A stretch of DNA of 64,000 bases from Marinobacterium stanieri (GTDB taxonomy: Bacteria; Pseudomonadota; Gammaproteobacteria; Pseudomonadales; Balneatricaceae). The DNA is taken from positions 62,001 through 126,000 of the forward strand of contig NZ_FTMN01000004.1 in NCBI RefSeq assembly GCF_900155945.1. The letters run 5' to 3'. The position numbers and the translations under genes are program-made. This document shows positions 35,902 to 45,607 of the stretch, piece after piece; within the stretch, counting starts at the first letter, position 1; each line of letters opens with the position of its first letter. The notes below the pieces were generated by a model, which was given only the letters and a program-made list of their open reading frames with translations, was not told the DNA's origin and made no database searches.

Positions 35902-37233
35902 TCAGTCTTCGAAGAAGAACTTCTCTTCGCCAAAGGCCGGTTTGAGGTGGTTCAGCCAGGTCGCCTTTTCATCATAGGCGGCAAAGAACGGACGCTGGAC
36001 CCAATCCGGGTTGCGCCCCTGGATAAAGCGCAGCACAAACACTTTCTCGCCATTGATCTCGGTAACACCCTGAATCTCAACCTTACCAGGTGTCGCCGAC
36101 ATGGACGGACCACGGGCAGTACGGGCAATACCGCTCACCTGCTTCATAGCGTCACGGTAGGTGTTCCAGGCCTGTGCCAGCGGCACTTCAAAGTAGTGCT
36201 GGGCACCGGTGTCACGCTCGACGAACATGTAGTACGGCTGGATACCCAGCTCCACCTGAGTCTGCCACATTTTGGCCCAGTCATCGGCTTCGGTGTTGAT
36301 ATGGTTCAATAGCGGGCCCTGGCTGCGGATGTGCGCGCCGGTTTCACGAATGCGGGCCACGGCTTGACGGTGGATATCGGTTCCCATCTCGCGCCAGTGA
36401 TTATAGTGCGCCATGAATGCCAGATGCTTGCCGGCAGCGATGATATCGCGGAACAGATCCATCAGATCATCGCTGTCTTCATCGGTGACGAAGCGGTACG
36501 GCCAGAAGGTCAGTGCCTTGGAGCCAATACGGATGGTGCGGATATGATCGAACTCCGGCTCCAGCAGCGGTTCCAGGTAGGCACGCAAGTTCTTGGTTTT
36601 CATCACCATGGGGTCACCACCGGTGATGAGCACATCGGTGACTTCCGGGTGTTCGCGCAGGTAGTCACACAGCTGACCGGATTCCTTGGCGGCAATTTTC
36701 AGGGACTGGTCACCGACAAACTGAGCCCAGCGGAAGCAGAAGGTACAGTAGCTGTGACACACCTGACCGGAGCTGGGGAAGAACAGCACGGTTTCGTTGT
36801 ACTTGTGCTGGATGCCGTTAACGGGCTCGCCGTTTACGCGCGGGATATTGTGTTCCATTTGACCGGCCGGATGCGGGTTCAGTGCCTGACGCACCTCGTT
36901 CACCACACGCTTGATCTCGGCCTTGTCTTCAGTAGCAAGGGCAGCTTCTACCGCATCGAAGTGTTCCGGCTTAAGCATGCCACGCTGCGGGAAGGTCAGC
37001 TGGAACATGGGATCATTGATGGCATCATCCCAGTTGATCAGCTGTTCGATCACGTAGTTGTTTACCCGAAACGGCAGTACGGAAGAGACCACTTCCATTT
37101 CATGCTTCAATTGTTCGGGCAGTTGCTGCAGCTGTTCGATCTGCTGCAGGTGACGAGCGGTATAAACCTTGAACGCTGGAGCCAGTTCGGCTTCAGCAAT
37201 TTGGACGGCATCGATGGGCGTATGTGAGTTCAT
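35902..37233 (-). CDS. KamA-family radical SAM protein (lysine 2,3-aminomutase-like)
   Basis: 443 aa. The iron-sulfur/SAM motif CHSYCTFC is at residues 159-166 (CxxxCxxC), followed by VTDVLITGGDPMVM as in lysine aminomutases, and the PLP-lysine region near GPSMSATPGKVEIQG. It is longer than EpmB, which is about 340 aa. Substrate could be lysine (to beta-lysine), glutamate or another amino acid. No ablB-type acetyltransferase or lysine fermentation genes are nearby, so the pathway is open. Start: AAGGGAG three bases before ATG. Monocistronic, with its own terminator and a 308-bp upstream gap. Confidence 0.82.
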   Translation of the reverse strand: MNSHTPIDAVQIAEAELAPAFKVYTARHLQQIEQLQQLPEQLKHEMEVVSSVLPFRVNNYVIEQLINWDDAINDPMFQLTFPQRGMLKPEHFDAVEAALATEDKAEIKRVVNEVRQALNPHPAGQMEHNIPRVNGEPVNGIQHKYNETVLFFPSSGQVCHSYCTFCFRWAQFVGDQSLKIAAKESGQLCDYLREHPEVTDVLITGGDPMVMKTKNLRAYLEPLLEPEFDHIRTIRIGSKALTFWPYRFVTDEDSDDLMDLFRDIIAAGKHLAFMAHYNHWREMGTDIHRQAVARIRETGAHIRSQGPLLNHINTEADDWAKMWQTQVELGIQPYYMFVERDTGAQHYFEVPLAQAWNTYRDAMKQVSGIARTARGPSMSATPGKVEIQGVTEINGEKVFVLRFIQGRNPDWVQRPFFAAYDEKATWLNHLKPAFGEEKFFFED

Positions 37234-37541
37234 GAGCTCCCTTGAAAATTGCGGTTAATCTGAAACCAAAACAGCAGACAAGCCAGACTGACATGCCTGT
37301 GTTGAAAACAGATGAAACGGGGACACTCAGGAGGGGCCTTGACGGAAGGTGTCAAGCCAGTGAGAAAGGTCCAAGTGTAACGGGTGGTTGCACAATGGAT
37401 CTGCACAGCAAAAAAAGCAGCAAACTGGCAGGATAAAACCTGCAAAAACCGCGATTACCCGCTAAAAGCCTCCAATCAGCCTGAGTGACAATGGCGCGCA
37501 TTGTCCTACAGGGCACCGTCCGGGTCAAGGAAGCCTCAGCT
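37234..37541. other. intergenic region upstream of the kamA-like gene
   Basis: 308 bp without a supported gene. It holds a small dyad CTTGAC-N7-GTCAAG (37338-37356) and must contain the promoter for the kamA-like gene. Short open frames here have no ribosome site or recognisable product. Confidence 0.5.
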
Positions 37542-38336
37542 TCAGCCCTCGGGCGGAACCGCTAACCAATTGATTTCAATAGCCGTGGCTGAACCAATGA
37601 CCACATGGCTCAAGCCGGGGGGCAACATTGCCCAGCCTGGGCTGACCAGCACCCTTCCGCCCATGATTTCAGCTCGGGTTTGCGGGTATAACGGCGTCTT
37701 CGTGGGGTCGGCAAAGCCGTCTGGCCAGAGTGGTTGGTTGGTGGCAGGGTCATACTTGTCACTTGCGCCCAGGGTATGCAGGAACTCATGCGCAGCCACC
37801 AGGTTATTGCGTCCCAGGTGATCAATCCCCGCCAAACCGTTGACCAGTCCGATCTTGCCGCGCTGCAGCCCAAGGGAGTGGCGCGGCAGTGCATCAGGAC
37901 TTCCGGGCAGATGAAAGTTCATGAATATGCGCGCGTCGACCTCGCCTGAATAGGTATCCTGGCGCCAGACCCAAAGCCGCATTTTCAATGACCACCAGAT
38001 CGCATCCAGAATGCTGGCATCATCCGGGACCTGAGGCGGGCTTGCCCTGACCTGAGGCGCCAGCGTCACCTGCACCGGTTGCTGCAACGGCAGGCGGTAT
38101 CGTTCGGCCTCCCGGCTGAAAAACTGTTCGATATCGGAGAAATGTTCGGAGCGCAGCTGGCCGATAAAGGCCTCGGTCAAAGCCGCTCCGTCAGCGTTGA
38201 TCGGGTAGATCGCCACCTGAACCGGTCGCTGCCACCAGAACTCATTGATGCGGCTGAACCAGATATTGGCCAGCAACAGCAACAGAATCAGCAGCAACAG
38301 AAACTGGATAGCACGCAGCAGAAAAGTCCGGTTCAT
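37542..38336 (-). CDS. membrane-anchored putative zinc metallopeptidase (HExxH)
   Basis: 264 aa from ATG 38336. The frame opens at a TTG at 38378, but that start has no ribosome site. An N-terminal signal anchor (FLLLLILLLLLANIWF) precedes a periplasmic domain of unknown family. Near residue 200 it has VAAHEFLHTLGASDKYDP, an HExxH motif followed by a conserved-looking Asp-Lys-Tyr, which suggests a zinc protease. TRAEIMGG further on could be the Met-turn. It lies 22 bp downstream of the yqaA-type gene and likely shares its mRNA. Substrate unknown. Confidence 0.7.
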   Translation of the reverse strand: MNRTFLLRAIQFLLLLILLLLLANIWFSRINEFWWQRPVQVAIYPINADGAALTEAFIGQLRSEHFSDIEQFFSREAERYRLPLQQPVQVTLAPQVRASPPQVPDDASILDAIWWSLKMRLWVWRQDTYSGEVDARIFMNFHLPGSPDALPRHSLGLQRGKIGLVNGLAGIDHLGRNNLVAAHEFLHTLGASDKYDPATNQPLWPDGFADPTKTPLYPQTRAEIMGGRVLVSPGWAMLPPGLSHVVIGSATAIEINWLAVPPEG

Positions 38337-38358
38337 CCCTTTCAACCCGGCAGGCGCC

Positions 38359-38784
38359 TCACGAAAAAAGACCGACAATCAAAGCATAGCGCAGAGCCTT
38401 GCCCAGTGTAATCATGACGAGACTGAGCAGAAAGTTGAATCTTAGCCAGCCGGCCACCAGACAGAGCGGGTCACCCACCAACGGCAGCCAGGCCAGCAAC
38501 AGGCTTGCAGGCCCATACTTCTGCAGCCAGTCTCTGGCGCGCTGGTGGCCGGGCTTATCCAGTGTTTTCAGCGGATAGCGCCTGGCAATCCAGTATCCCA
38601 TTCCCCAGGTCAGCAGGCTGCCCAGCACATTGCCCGAGGTAGCGGCGAGCCACAGTGTCCAGGCTGAATGCTGGTTCTGGTTCAGTAACCAGGCCAGCAG
38701 CGCCTCGGAGCCCCCGGGCAGCAGGGTGGACGAGATAAGGGCACTGAAGAACAGCGTCAGCGGTGCCGGTAATGCCTCGATCAC
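38359..38784 (-). CDS. yqaA: YqaA/DedA-like (SNARE-associated) membrane protein
   Basis: 141 aa, three to four membrane segments, with the YqaA signature ([58 protein letters not shown]). The family is related to DedA proteins implicated in lipid carrier transport and membrane homeostasis. The best start is GTG at 38784, which overlaps the recQ stop (ATGTGATC arrangement) and gives the usual N-terminus MIEALP. An in-frame GTG at 38808 would add eight residues inside recQ. Translational coupling to recQ is likely. Confidence 0.87.
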   Translation of the reverse strand: MIEALPAPLTLFFSALISSTLLPGGSEALLAWLLNQNQHSAWTLWLAATSGNVLGSLLTWGMGYWIARRYPLKTLDKPGHQRARDWLQKYGPASLLLAWLPLVGDPLCLVAGWLRFNFLLSLVMITLGKALRYALIVGLFS

Positions 38785-40925
38785 ATCTCCATTCCCTGAC
38801 GAATACACCGCAGCACGCCGTAGTCGTACCGGCCTTCCAGTGCTTCATGCACGGATTTGAGCGAATCACCGAATTGCTGCTGACAAAAACGGATGGTGCT
38901 TTCGATCTCACTGCGCTCCTTGGCAGGCAGCTCAACCACGTCATCCACCGGGATGAGCCCATCTCGAATGGCCTGAGCCAGGTGTCCGTAGATGACATTG
39001 GGCGAGAGTTTCTGCTGCCGCGCCACCTGCTCCACTGTCATGCCGGTGCGGTAGAGCATCAGCGACTGTTCGGCCTGGTCATTGTGGCCCGCATCGGCTT
39101 GCTGGTTATGCTCGGCAATCAATTCGAGGAAAGGATCACCGTAAAGAGCCAGCTTGCGTTCCCCTACCCCGCTGAGACGGCGCATCTGCTCCGATGTAAG
39201 GGGACGGTAAAGCACCATCTCCATCAACGTCGCATCGTGGAAAATCACATAGGGCGGCACATCCTGGTCACTGGCAATCTGCTTGCGCAGTGCACGCAAC
39301 GCTTCCCAAAGCAGCTTCTCATCGGCATCCAGACGCTGCTGGGCGGCAGAGTTACGCGGTTTGCTGCCGGCGCCGCCACCGGAACGGGTGCGGATATCAC
39401 GGCGCAGCTCCAGCGTCTCCTCCCCTCTCAGCAGTGGGCGGCAGCGCTCACTCAGGTGCAGTACGCCAAAGCCCTGAGGGTCTACATTGAGGTAGCCCCG
39501 CGCCACCAGCTGGCGAAACACCGAGCGCCACTCACGGGCATCCAGATCCTGGCCGATGCCCCAGGTTGACAGCTGCTCATGGCCACGCTGCCGCGTCTTG
39601 TCATTGGACTGGCCACGCAGAATATCGATAATGTAATTCACCCCATACTGCTGGCCGCTGCGATAGACCGCGGACAGTGCCTTACGTGCAGCTTCGGTTC
39701 CTTCCCAGACCGGCACGGGTTCGAGACAGGTGTCGCAGTTGCCACAGGGCTCATGATCGTTCTCGCCGAAATACTCCAGCAGGGCCTGTCGACGACAGCT
39801 GGTGATTTCACACAGGCCCAGCATCGCCTCCAGTTTCTGCCGTTCAATCTGCTTCTGCGCATCCTCTGCCCCCGAGCCTTCCAGCATCTGGCGCAGAAAG
39901 ATCACATCCTGCAAACCATATACCATCCAGGCATTGGCGGGCTGACCATCACGACCGGCGCGACCGGTTTCCTGATAATAGGCTTCGATGGAGCGCGGCA
40001 GATCCAGGTGTGCAACAAAGCGCACATTGGGCTTGTCGATGCCCATGCCAAAGGCAATGGTCGCCACCATGATCACCGACTCTTCGGTAAGAAATCGGTG
40101 TTGATGGTGCTGACGCAGCCCGGCATCCAGGCCGGCATGGTAAGGCAAGGCGTTGAAGCCCCGTTCACACAGCCACTCAGCCGTTTCTTCCACCCGCTTG
40201 CGCGAAAGACAGTACACCACCCCCACATCCTGCGGGTGTTCTTCGCGGATAAAGCGCAGCAGCTGCTCCCGTGCCCGGTCTTTCTGACCAATGCGATAGC
40301 GAATGTTGGGACGGTCAAAACCGCAGATAAAACGCTGTGCATCGGTCAGTTCCAGGCGATCGATAATCTCCTGGCGGGTACGCGCATCGGCAGTCGCGGT
40401 CAGGGCGATTCGAGGCACACCCGGAAACAGCTGCTTGAGTTGGTTCAGCTGCATATATTCCGGACGGAAGTCATGCCCCCATTGGGACACGCAGTGCGCT
40501 TCGTCGATGGCAAAGAGTGACAGACGGCACTGGCTGAGCAGGTTCTGTGTACGCGGTGCCTGCAGCCGTTCAGGGGCCACATAGAGCAGATCCAGCTCGC
40601 CCGTGCGCAACTGATGCTCGGTTTCCTGCAAATCCTCCAGTGTCATGGAGGAGTTCAGGCAACCGGCACGGATGCCCAGCTGAGACAGGGCACTGACCTG
40701 GTCCTGCATCAGGGCGATCAGCGGCGATATAACCACGCCACAGCCCTCGCGCACCAGCGCCGGCAGTTGATAGCACAGGGATTTACCGCCACCGGTGGGC
40801 ATCACCACCAAAGCGTCACGCCCCTCGATGAGCGTTTTGACCACCTCATCCTGAGGCGGGCGGAAGGATTCGAAGCCGAAGACATCGGCCAGTATGTGTT
40901 GGGCACGCTCAATCATGGGCGGCAT
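38781..40925 (-). CDS. recQ: ATP-dependent DNA helicase RecQ
   Basis: About 714 aa. Helicase motifs visible: Walker [13 protein letters not shown] box [27 protein letters not shown] and TGRAGRDG. A zinc domain (C-x16-C-x2-C-x2-[10 protein letters not shown]... CGNCDTC), RQC winged helix and an HRDC domain ([26 protein letters not shown]) follow. A further about 90-residue C-terminal extension contains a helix-turn-helix-like segment ([22 protein letters not shown]). It unwinds 3'-5' in recombination repair. Start is ATG 40925 or 40916; neither has a strong ribosome site. Confidence 0.95.
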   Translation of the reverse strand: MPPMIERAQHILADVFGFESFRPPQDEVVKTLIEGRDALVVMPTGGGKSLCYQLPALVREGCGVVISPLIALMQDQVSALSQLGIRAGCLNSSMTLEDLQETEHQLRTGELDLLYVAPERLQAPRTQNLLSQCRLSLFAIDEAHCVSQWGHDFRPEYMQLNQLKQLFPGVPRIALTATADARTRQEIIDRLELTDAQRFICGFDRPNIRYRIGQKDRAREQLLRFIREEHPQDVGVVYCLSRKRVEETAEWLCERGFNALPYHAGLDAGLRQHHQHRFLTEESVIMVATIAFGMGIDKPNVRFVAHLDLPRSIEAYYQETGRAGRDGQPANAWMVYGLQDVIFLRQMLEGSGAEDAQKQIERQKLEAMLGLCEITSCRRQALLEYFGENDHEPCGNCDTCLEPVPVWEGTEAARKALSAVYRSGQQYGVNYIIDILRGQSNDKTRQRGHEQLSTWGIGQDLDAREWRSVFRQLVARGYLNVDPQGFGVLHLSERCRPLLRGEETLELRRDIRTRSGGGAGSKPRNSAAQQRLDADEKLLWEALRALRKQIASDQDVPPYVIFHDATLMEMVLYRPLTSEQMRRLSGVGERKLALYGDPFLELIAEHNQQADAGHNDQAEQSLMLYRTGMTVEQVARQQKLSPNVIYGHLAQAIRDGLIPVDDVVELPAKERSEIESTIRFCQQQFGDSLKSVHEALEGRYDYGVLRCIRQGMEM

Positions 40926-41025
40926 TATCCGCAATCACTGCCATGAAGTCATCCTGCACCATATCCCTGACCGACGGTTCGGGGTAGAATCATCGTTGTT
41001 TCTTCTCTTAGCGGATAGCCTAGCC

Positions 41026-41604
41026 ATGACTGCCAATATTGCCCTGATCACCGAAGATGAACTGGATCGACTGGAAGAGTTCCTGTTTTCACCGGCCGTT
41101 TCCGATGAAGCGCTGGATTTGATCGGCGCACACGGTTTTCTCTGCGCCCTGAACATCAGCCCTGAAGCCACCCCTGAAGCCGAATGGATGGAGCAGCTGT
41201 TTGACGGTGAACCCCAGTGGTCATCCGACAGCGAAAAGCAGGAAATCCAGGAGCTGCTGCGCAAGCTGTACCGTACCATCGGTAACGACCTCTACAACGA
41301 CCAGGAAATCCTGCTGCCCTGCGACCTGACCCTGGAGCCGGAAGACGACGAAGAAGTCACCGAGCTGACCACTTGGGCTCAGGCATTCATGGAAGGGGTT
41401 TTCCAGCACGAAGAAAAATGGTTCGGCGATGACGAAGAAACCGTCGCTGGCCTGCTGCTGCCGGTAATGGTCGCATCCGACCTGTTTGAAGATGAAGATG
41501 TGGAAGAGATCAGTCGTGACCGCGCCCTGCGCGAAGAAATGGCCGCTCAGATTCCGGAAGTCCTGATCGACCTGTACCTGCTGTTCCACGCGCCCAGCAA
41601 GTAA
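41026..41604 (+). CDS. UPF0149 (YecA/YgfB) family protein
   Basis: 192 aa, strongly acidic. The N-terminal DELDRLEEFLFSPAVSDEALDLIGAHGF and the segments FQHEEKWFGDD and LLPVMVASDL are typical of UPF0149. It lacks the SEC-C zinc tail found in YecA itself. The function of the family is not settled. Start at ATG 41026 after GCGGATAGCCTAGCC; the longer frame from 40894 overlaps the recQ start region and is not supported. Convergent with the lipoprotein gene, with a shared hairpin between. Confidence 0.85.
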   Translation: MTANIALITEDELDRLEEFLFSPAVSDEALDLIGAHGFLCALNISPEATPEAEWMEQLFDGEPQWSSDSEKQEIQELLRKLYRTIGNDLYNDQEILLPCDLTLEPEDDEEVTELTTWAQAFMEGVFQHEEKWFGDDEETVAGLLLPVMVASDLFEDEDVEEISRDRALREEMAAQIPEVLIDLYLLFHAPSK

Positions 41605-41624
41605 CCACAGGCCGGGCATCTGTA

Positions 41625-41646
41625 CGGGCCAGCCTTGGCTGGCCCG
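41625..41646. terminator. shared hairpin between convergent genes
   Basis: CGGGCCAGCC-TT-GGCTGGCCCG, a perfect 10-bp stem between stops at 41604 and 41649. No T-run, so a weak or bidirectional terminator. Confidence 0.6.
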
Positions 41647-41648
41647 GT

Positions 41649-42122
41649 TCAGTAAGTGACCTTCAGGCCGCGTCCCTGACCCAATACACGCACCCTATCC
41701 CCGGCGTAAAAAAAGCGTGCGTCTTCCACTTCCTGCACCACCGACACCAGCCGGCCTGAGTCCAGGCGAATGGTAATCTCCTGTCCCTGACGCTTGGTCG
41801 CCGCCTGCTCAATGCGCTGCCCGGCCAAACCACCCGCGACCGCACCCACGACCGTGGCCAGCGAACGGCCACTGCCGCCACCGATTTGGCTACCGGCAAT
41901 ACCACCGACAACCGCACCCGTACCACTGCCAACAACACCATCGGTTCGCCCTTCAATGGTTACGGGGGTGACCGACACGACATTACCGTATTCAACGCTT
42001 TGCGCGCGGCCCACCTGGTCACGACTGTAACTGGTGCCGTAAAGCCCCTGCTGCGCACAGCCGGTTATGGCAAGCGACAACATCAGGGTCACAGTCCATT
42101 TGTGCATGGCATTTATTTTCAT
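41649..42122 (-). CDS. glycine-zipper outer-membrane lipoprotein (SlyB/Pcp-like)
   Basis: 157 aa. The signal peptide ends in the lipobox LAITGC (Cys 22), so it is a lipoprotein. The centre (VVGSGTGAVVGGIAGSQIGGGSGRS... VVGAVAGGLAGQR) is a glycine-zipper 2TM segment. The C-terminus (ITIRLDSGRLVSVVQ, GDRVRVLGQ) is the SlyB/PcpA-type beta domain. Such proteins sit in the outer membrane and support envelope integrity. GAGGG seven bases before ATG. It starts 10 bp after the cls gene stop and probably shares its transcript. Confidence 0.9.
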   Translation of the reverse strand: MKINAMHKWTVTLMLSLAITGCAQQGLYGTSYSRDQVGRAQSVEYGNVVSVTPVTIEGRTDGVVGSGTGAVVGGIAGSQIGGGSGRSLATVVGAVAGGLAGQRIEQAATKRQGQEITIRLDSGRLVSVVQEVEDARFFYAGDRVRVLGQGRGLKVTY

Positions 42123-42132
42123 GGCATCGCCC

Positions 42133-43248
42133 TCACTTGATCTTCAACACTATCTGACTGATTAGAGCCCACACCAGTTCCTTCAACTTGCGATGCCAGG
42201 GCCGACGAGCCCAACTCTCGGCTGTGACTTCACTGCACTGCTCAAAGTCACGCGTAATCAGCTGCTCAACCTGAGCGGTCAATTCAGGCTCCATTACCTC
42301 CAGGTTGGCCTCAAGGTTCCAGCGCAAATTCCAGTGGTCCAGGTTACAGGAGCCGAGGGACACCCAGTCATCCACCAGCCCGACCTTGGCATGCAGAAAG
42401 CGGGGCTGATACTCATAGATGCGCACACCGGCATTGAGGAGACGGCGATAATAGCGCTTGGATGCATGATAGACCCAAAACTGATCGGTGTAGGGACCGG
42501 CCACCAGCATGCGCACATCCACGCCGCGCCGAGCCGCCTTGCGCAGGGCCGAGCGTATGGAAAAAGAGGGCAAGAAATAGGCGGTTACCAGCCAAACCCG
42601 GTCATTGGCCTGGTTTACATGGTTGAGGAAGGCCACCTTGATGTCCTGCTGGTAGAGGCCCTGAACAGTGGTGACCTTGGCCATCGCCTGCCCCACTTCA
42701 GGCTGCGGCGACGGTGGTGATAGACGCTGCGAGGTGCAGCGAAACCAGAGCTGATTGAATACACTGACCAGATCCGCCACGACTGGTCCCTGCACCTTGC
42801 ACATCACTTCGTGCCAGGGGCACCCCGGCCGTTCCGACAGCCAGTATTCATCGGCCAGACCGGTGCCCCCGATAAACGCGATACGCTCGTCTACCAGCAT
42901 CAGCTTGCGGTGGTCACGGGCAAAGTTGCGCGTCAGTTTGTTCAGCTGCAGCGGATTGTAGACCACCAGCTCAGCCCCCACGGCCTGAAGCCGCTGCCGG
43001 TCCACGCGGGACAATAAACGGGCACCAAAACCATCCACGATCAGCCGGGTTTTCACGCCACGACGACAGGCATCACTCAGCGCTTCGATGAAGCGATCCA
43101 CAATTTTGCCGGAGATCACAAAATAGAACTCCAACAGCAGAGACGAACGCGCCTCGGCGATGGCCTCCAGCATGACCGGGTAAAAGGCTTCGCCATCCAC
43201 CATCAGTTCTACATGGTTACCGCCTTGCCAGTTAAAGTGCTGCCGCAT
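42133..43248 (-). CDS. clsB: ClsB-type cardiolipin synthase (phospholipase D family)
   Basis: 371 aa with two HKD motifs: HRKLMLVDERIAFIGG (near residue 117) and HAKVGLVDDWVSLGSCN (near 285). Each is followed by the usual GG/N context. There are no N-terminal membrane helices, as in ClsB/YbhO and unlike ClsA. It makes cardiolipin or phosphatidylglycerol by transphosphatidylation at the inner membrane. It follows the ABC exporter gene by 17 bp and precedes the lipoprotein gene by 10 bp, so the three likely form an envelope-related operon. Confidence 0.87.
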   Translation of the reverse strand: MRQHFNWQGGNHVELMVDGEAFYPVMLEAIAEARSSLLLEFYFVISGKIVDRFIEALSDACRRGVKTRLIVDGFGARLLSRVDRQRLQAVGAELVVYNPLQLNKLTRNFARDHRKLMLVDERIAFIGGTGLADEYWLSERPGCPWHEVMCKVQGPVVADLVSVFNQLWFRCTSQRLSPPSPQPEVGQAMAKVTTVQGLYQQDIKVAFLNHVNQANDRVWLVTAYFLPSFSIRSALRKAARRGVDVRMLVAGPYTDQFWVYHASKRYYRRLLNAGVRIYEYQPRFLHAKVGLVDDWVSLGSCNLDHWNLRWNLEANLEVMEPELTAQVEQLITRDFEQCSEVTAESWARRPWHRKLKELVWALISQIVLKIK

Positions 43249-43265
43249 TCTGTCGTCCGTCTTGT

Positions 43266-45059
43266 TTACATCTGCCGTTGTCCGTACAGGCGGGCATACA
43301 GCCCTTTTTGATCCAGCAGCTCGCTGTGGCTGCCCTGCTCAATCACCTGTCCATCTTCAAATACATAGACCCGATCGGCCTGCTTAACAGCGCTGAGGCG
43401 GTGCGCCACAATAACCGTGGTGCGCCCCTGCAGGAATTCGGTCATCGCCTTGTGCAGCGCATGCTCGGTCTGGGTATCCAGTGCCGAAGTCGCTTCATCC
43501 AGAATTACCACCGCCGGGTCAGACAGCACCATTCGTGCAATCGCCAGGCGCTGGCGTTGACCGCCGGAGAGCCGCACGCCTTGACGCCCCACCAGCGTAT
43601 CCAGCTTGTGTTCCAGCTCCATGACGAAGCTTTTCAGCTGCGCGACTTCCAGAGCACGCCAAAGCCGCTCGTCATCGTCTGTGCGTCCCATGGTCAGGTT
43701 GTCCCGCACGGTGCCATTGAACAGGGCCGGCTGCTGCAGCACCGTGGCAACGTGCTCACGAACACACTCAAGACCGATCCGCTGAACCGGAATGCCGTCA
43801 AAGCAGACATCGCCCTGCTGCGGCGGATACAAGCCCAGCAAAACCTGCACCAGCGTTGATTTACCGCCCCCACTGGCCCCCACAAGTGCCACTTTCTCGC
43901 CTGCCGGAATATCCAGTGAAATGCCGCGCAGCACCTCCTGCCCGGGGTAATAACTGAAGTGAATATCCCTGAGGCTGATACCCACGGTTTCACCCTGTTT
44001 GAAAGGGTTCTGGAGAGAGGGGTAGCGTGGCTCCGGGTGCAGTTCCAGCAAACGGTTTACACGCTCAAGCGCGGCCCGGGCGCCAAACCAGGCGTACTGC
44101 ATGCCCAACACTTCCTGCACCGGCCCCATCATGAACCAGAGGTAGCCAAACACCGCCATCATCTGACCAACAGAGAGATCAGAAAACACCACCATCAGCA
44201 TGGCTACGGCTCTGAACAGATCGACTCCGACCATAAACAGCATGAAACTGAGTCGGCTGGCAGCATCGGAACGCCACTCAAAGTTGGTGGAGTGATCACG
44301 CACCTTAAGCGCATGGTCGACAAGACGTTGCAGATAGTGCTTTTCACGGTTGCTGGCACGTATCTGCTGGATGGCATCCAGCGTTTCCGTCAACGCCGCC
44401 TGGAACAGCTCATAGGCGGAATTCTCGCGCGCCTTGAGGTGCTTGACCCGCTTGCCCACCGACATGGTCAACCAGATTACAAAGGGGTTGAGGAACAGAA
44501 TCAGCAAGGCCAGCTGCCAGTGCATCCACAGCAGGATGATGGCAGTGCCGAATATGGACAGTACCGCCACCAAAAAGCGGCTGACCGACGAGCCGACAAA
44601 GCGGTCCACAGTATCCAGGTCGGTGACAAAATGGGATGCCACGCTGCCACTGCCCAGCGTTTCATACTCGGCCATGGAGATCCGCTGCAGCCGTTCCAGC
44701 AGCCCGGCACGGATGCGGTAGATCACATCCTTGGAGATGATGGTGAACTGGCGCGCCTGAAAGACGTTGAGCGCCAGTGCACAGAGTCGCAACACTACCG
44801 TGAGCAGCAGTACAGCGCCTATGTATAACGGTGGCCCGTGCCAGGACTCGGGGAACCAGCCATTCACGGTTGCCACGACAACACCCGGTTGCCCCAGCAG
44901 CACCTCATCCACCAGCAGCGGCATTAACAGCGGCAGAGGCACACTCATCAGCGCCGCCATAATGGCAATCAGATTGGCCAGAACAAGCTCGCGGCGGTGT
45001 TCCAGTGCAATATGGAAAATATAACGCCAGGTATAACGGGAGGGTGCAGTCACAGACAC
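43266..45059 (-). CDS. ABC exporter, fused permease/ATPase (MsbA-like class)
   Basis: About 597 aa from GTG 45059, which has AAGGAG six bases upstream; the frame is open to 45227 but without a start signal. Six TM helices lie in the first about 320 residues. The ATPase domain carries Walker A GASGGGKST, Q-loop QQPALFNGTV, signature RLSGGQRQR, Walker B VVILDEATSALD and the switch His in VAHRLSAV. There is no C39 peptidase domain at the N-terminus, so it is not a bacteriocin or HlyB-type exporter by domain content. Substrate unknown; lipid or drug export fits the adjacent clsB. Confidence 0.87.
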   Translation of the reverse strand: MSVTAPSRYTWRYIFHIALEHRRELVLANLIAIMAALMSVPLPLLMPLLVDEVLLGQPGVVVATVNGWFPESWHGPPLYIGAVLLLTVVLRLCALALNVFQARQFTIISKDVIYRIRAGLLERLQRISMAEYETLGSGSVASHFVTDLDTVDRFVGSSVSRFLVAVLSIFGTAIILLWMHWQLALLILFLNPFVIWLTMSVGKRVKHLKARENSAYELFQAALTETLDAIQQIRASNREKHYLQRLVDHALKVRDHSTNFEWRSDAASRLSFMLFMVGVDLFRAVAMLMVVFSDLSVGQMMAVFGYLWFMMGPVQEVLGMQYAWFGARAALERVNRLLELHPEPRYPSLQNPFKQGETVGISLRDIHFSYYPGQEVLRGISLDIPAGEKVALVGASGGGKSTLVQVLLGLYPPQQGDVCFDGIPVQRIGLECVREHVATVLQQPALFNGTVRDNLTMGRTDDDERLWRALEVAQLKSFVMELEHKLDTLVGRQGVRLSGGQRQRLAIARMVLSDPAVVILDEATSALDTQTEHALHKAMTEFLQGRTTVIVAHRLSAVKQADRVYVFEDGQVIEQGSHSELLDQKGLYARLYGQRQM

Positions 45060-45211
45060 CGGGTACTCCTTGTACAAAGCGCCTCGATATCCGACCCGGC
45101 AATGCAATGAATGTCTTGTCTGCTGTGCGGTTCGGGGCGCCCTTAAGCGATAACTGAAACCGGCCATCAAACCAGCCCCACTGATGCTTTCAATGTACGC
45201 CACTGCTACAT

Positions 45212-45238
45212 ATAAAAACACCCGCAAAAGCGGGTGTT
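45212..45238 (-). terminator. rho-independent terminator of the YdcH-like gene
   Basis: AACACCCGC-TTTT-GCGGGTGTT on the minus strand followed by TTTTTATA, 24 bp after the YdcH-like stop. Separates it from the ABC exporter gene. Confidence 0.9.
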
Positions 45239-45262
45239 ATAAGTAAAGGAATGCTGTTTACC

Positions 45263-45502
45263 TTAGTTGTCGCGCAGCATGCTGTAGAGTTCGTCCTTTA
45301 GCTGGAGGCGCTTGCGCTTGTACATCTCTTCTGTCTTGGTGCACACAGGCTCAACTTCCGCTTCCATACGTTCGACGTCTTTGGTCAGCTGGTGATATTC
45401 GTCAAACAGCTTGGCGAAGTGATCATTTTCCATTTTCAGCTGGTGGATCTGGTCACGGAATTCCGGCAGTTCATGGACGAGATCGTGATGTTCAATGCTC
45501 AT
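45263..45502 (-). CDS. ydcH: YdcH/DUF465 family small coiled-coil protein
   Basis: 79 aa from ATG 45502 with AAGGA nine bases upstream; the open frame from 45541 is not needed. HHDLVHELPEFRDQIHQLK...NDHFAKLFDEYHQLTKDVERME and KRKRLQLKDELYSMLR match DUF465. All-helical and charged. Function unknown. Confidence 0.9.
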   Translation of the reverse strand: MSIEHHDLVHELPEFRDQIHQLKMENDHFAKLFDEYHQLTKDVERMEAEVEPVCTKTEEMYKRKRLQLKDELYSMLRDN

Positions 45503-45607
45503 AGAGGCTGTTCCTTGGTTGTTGTCGCTTCTTGAGTTCACTATGCTTCAGTTAAGGGTCACTGGCATTGACCCCCATCAACCAAGCTTTAGAGCCGTGG
45601 AGCTGCC

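Noticed and set aside
43266-45059. ABC exporter considered as the HlyB-type partner of the giant RTX protein
   Set aside because: No C39-like N-terminal domain, 9 kb away on the far side of unrelated genes, and operonic with clsB. It cannot be ruled out but nothing supports it.
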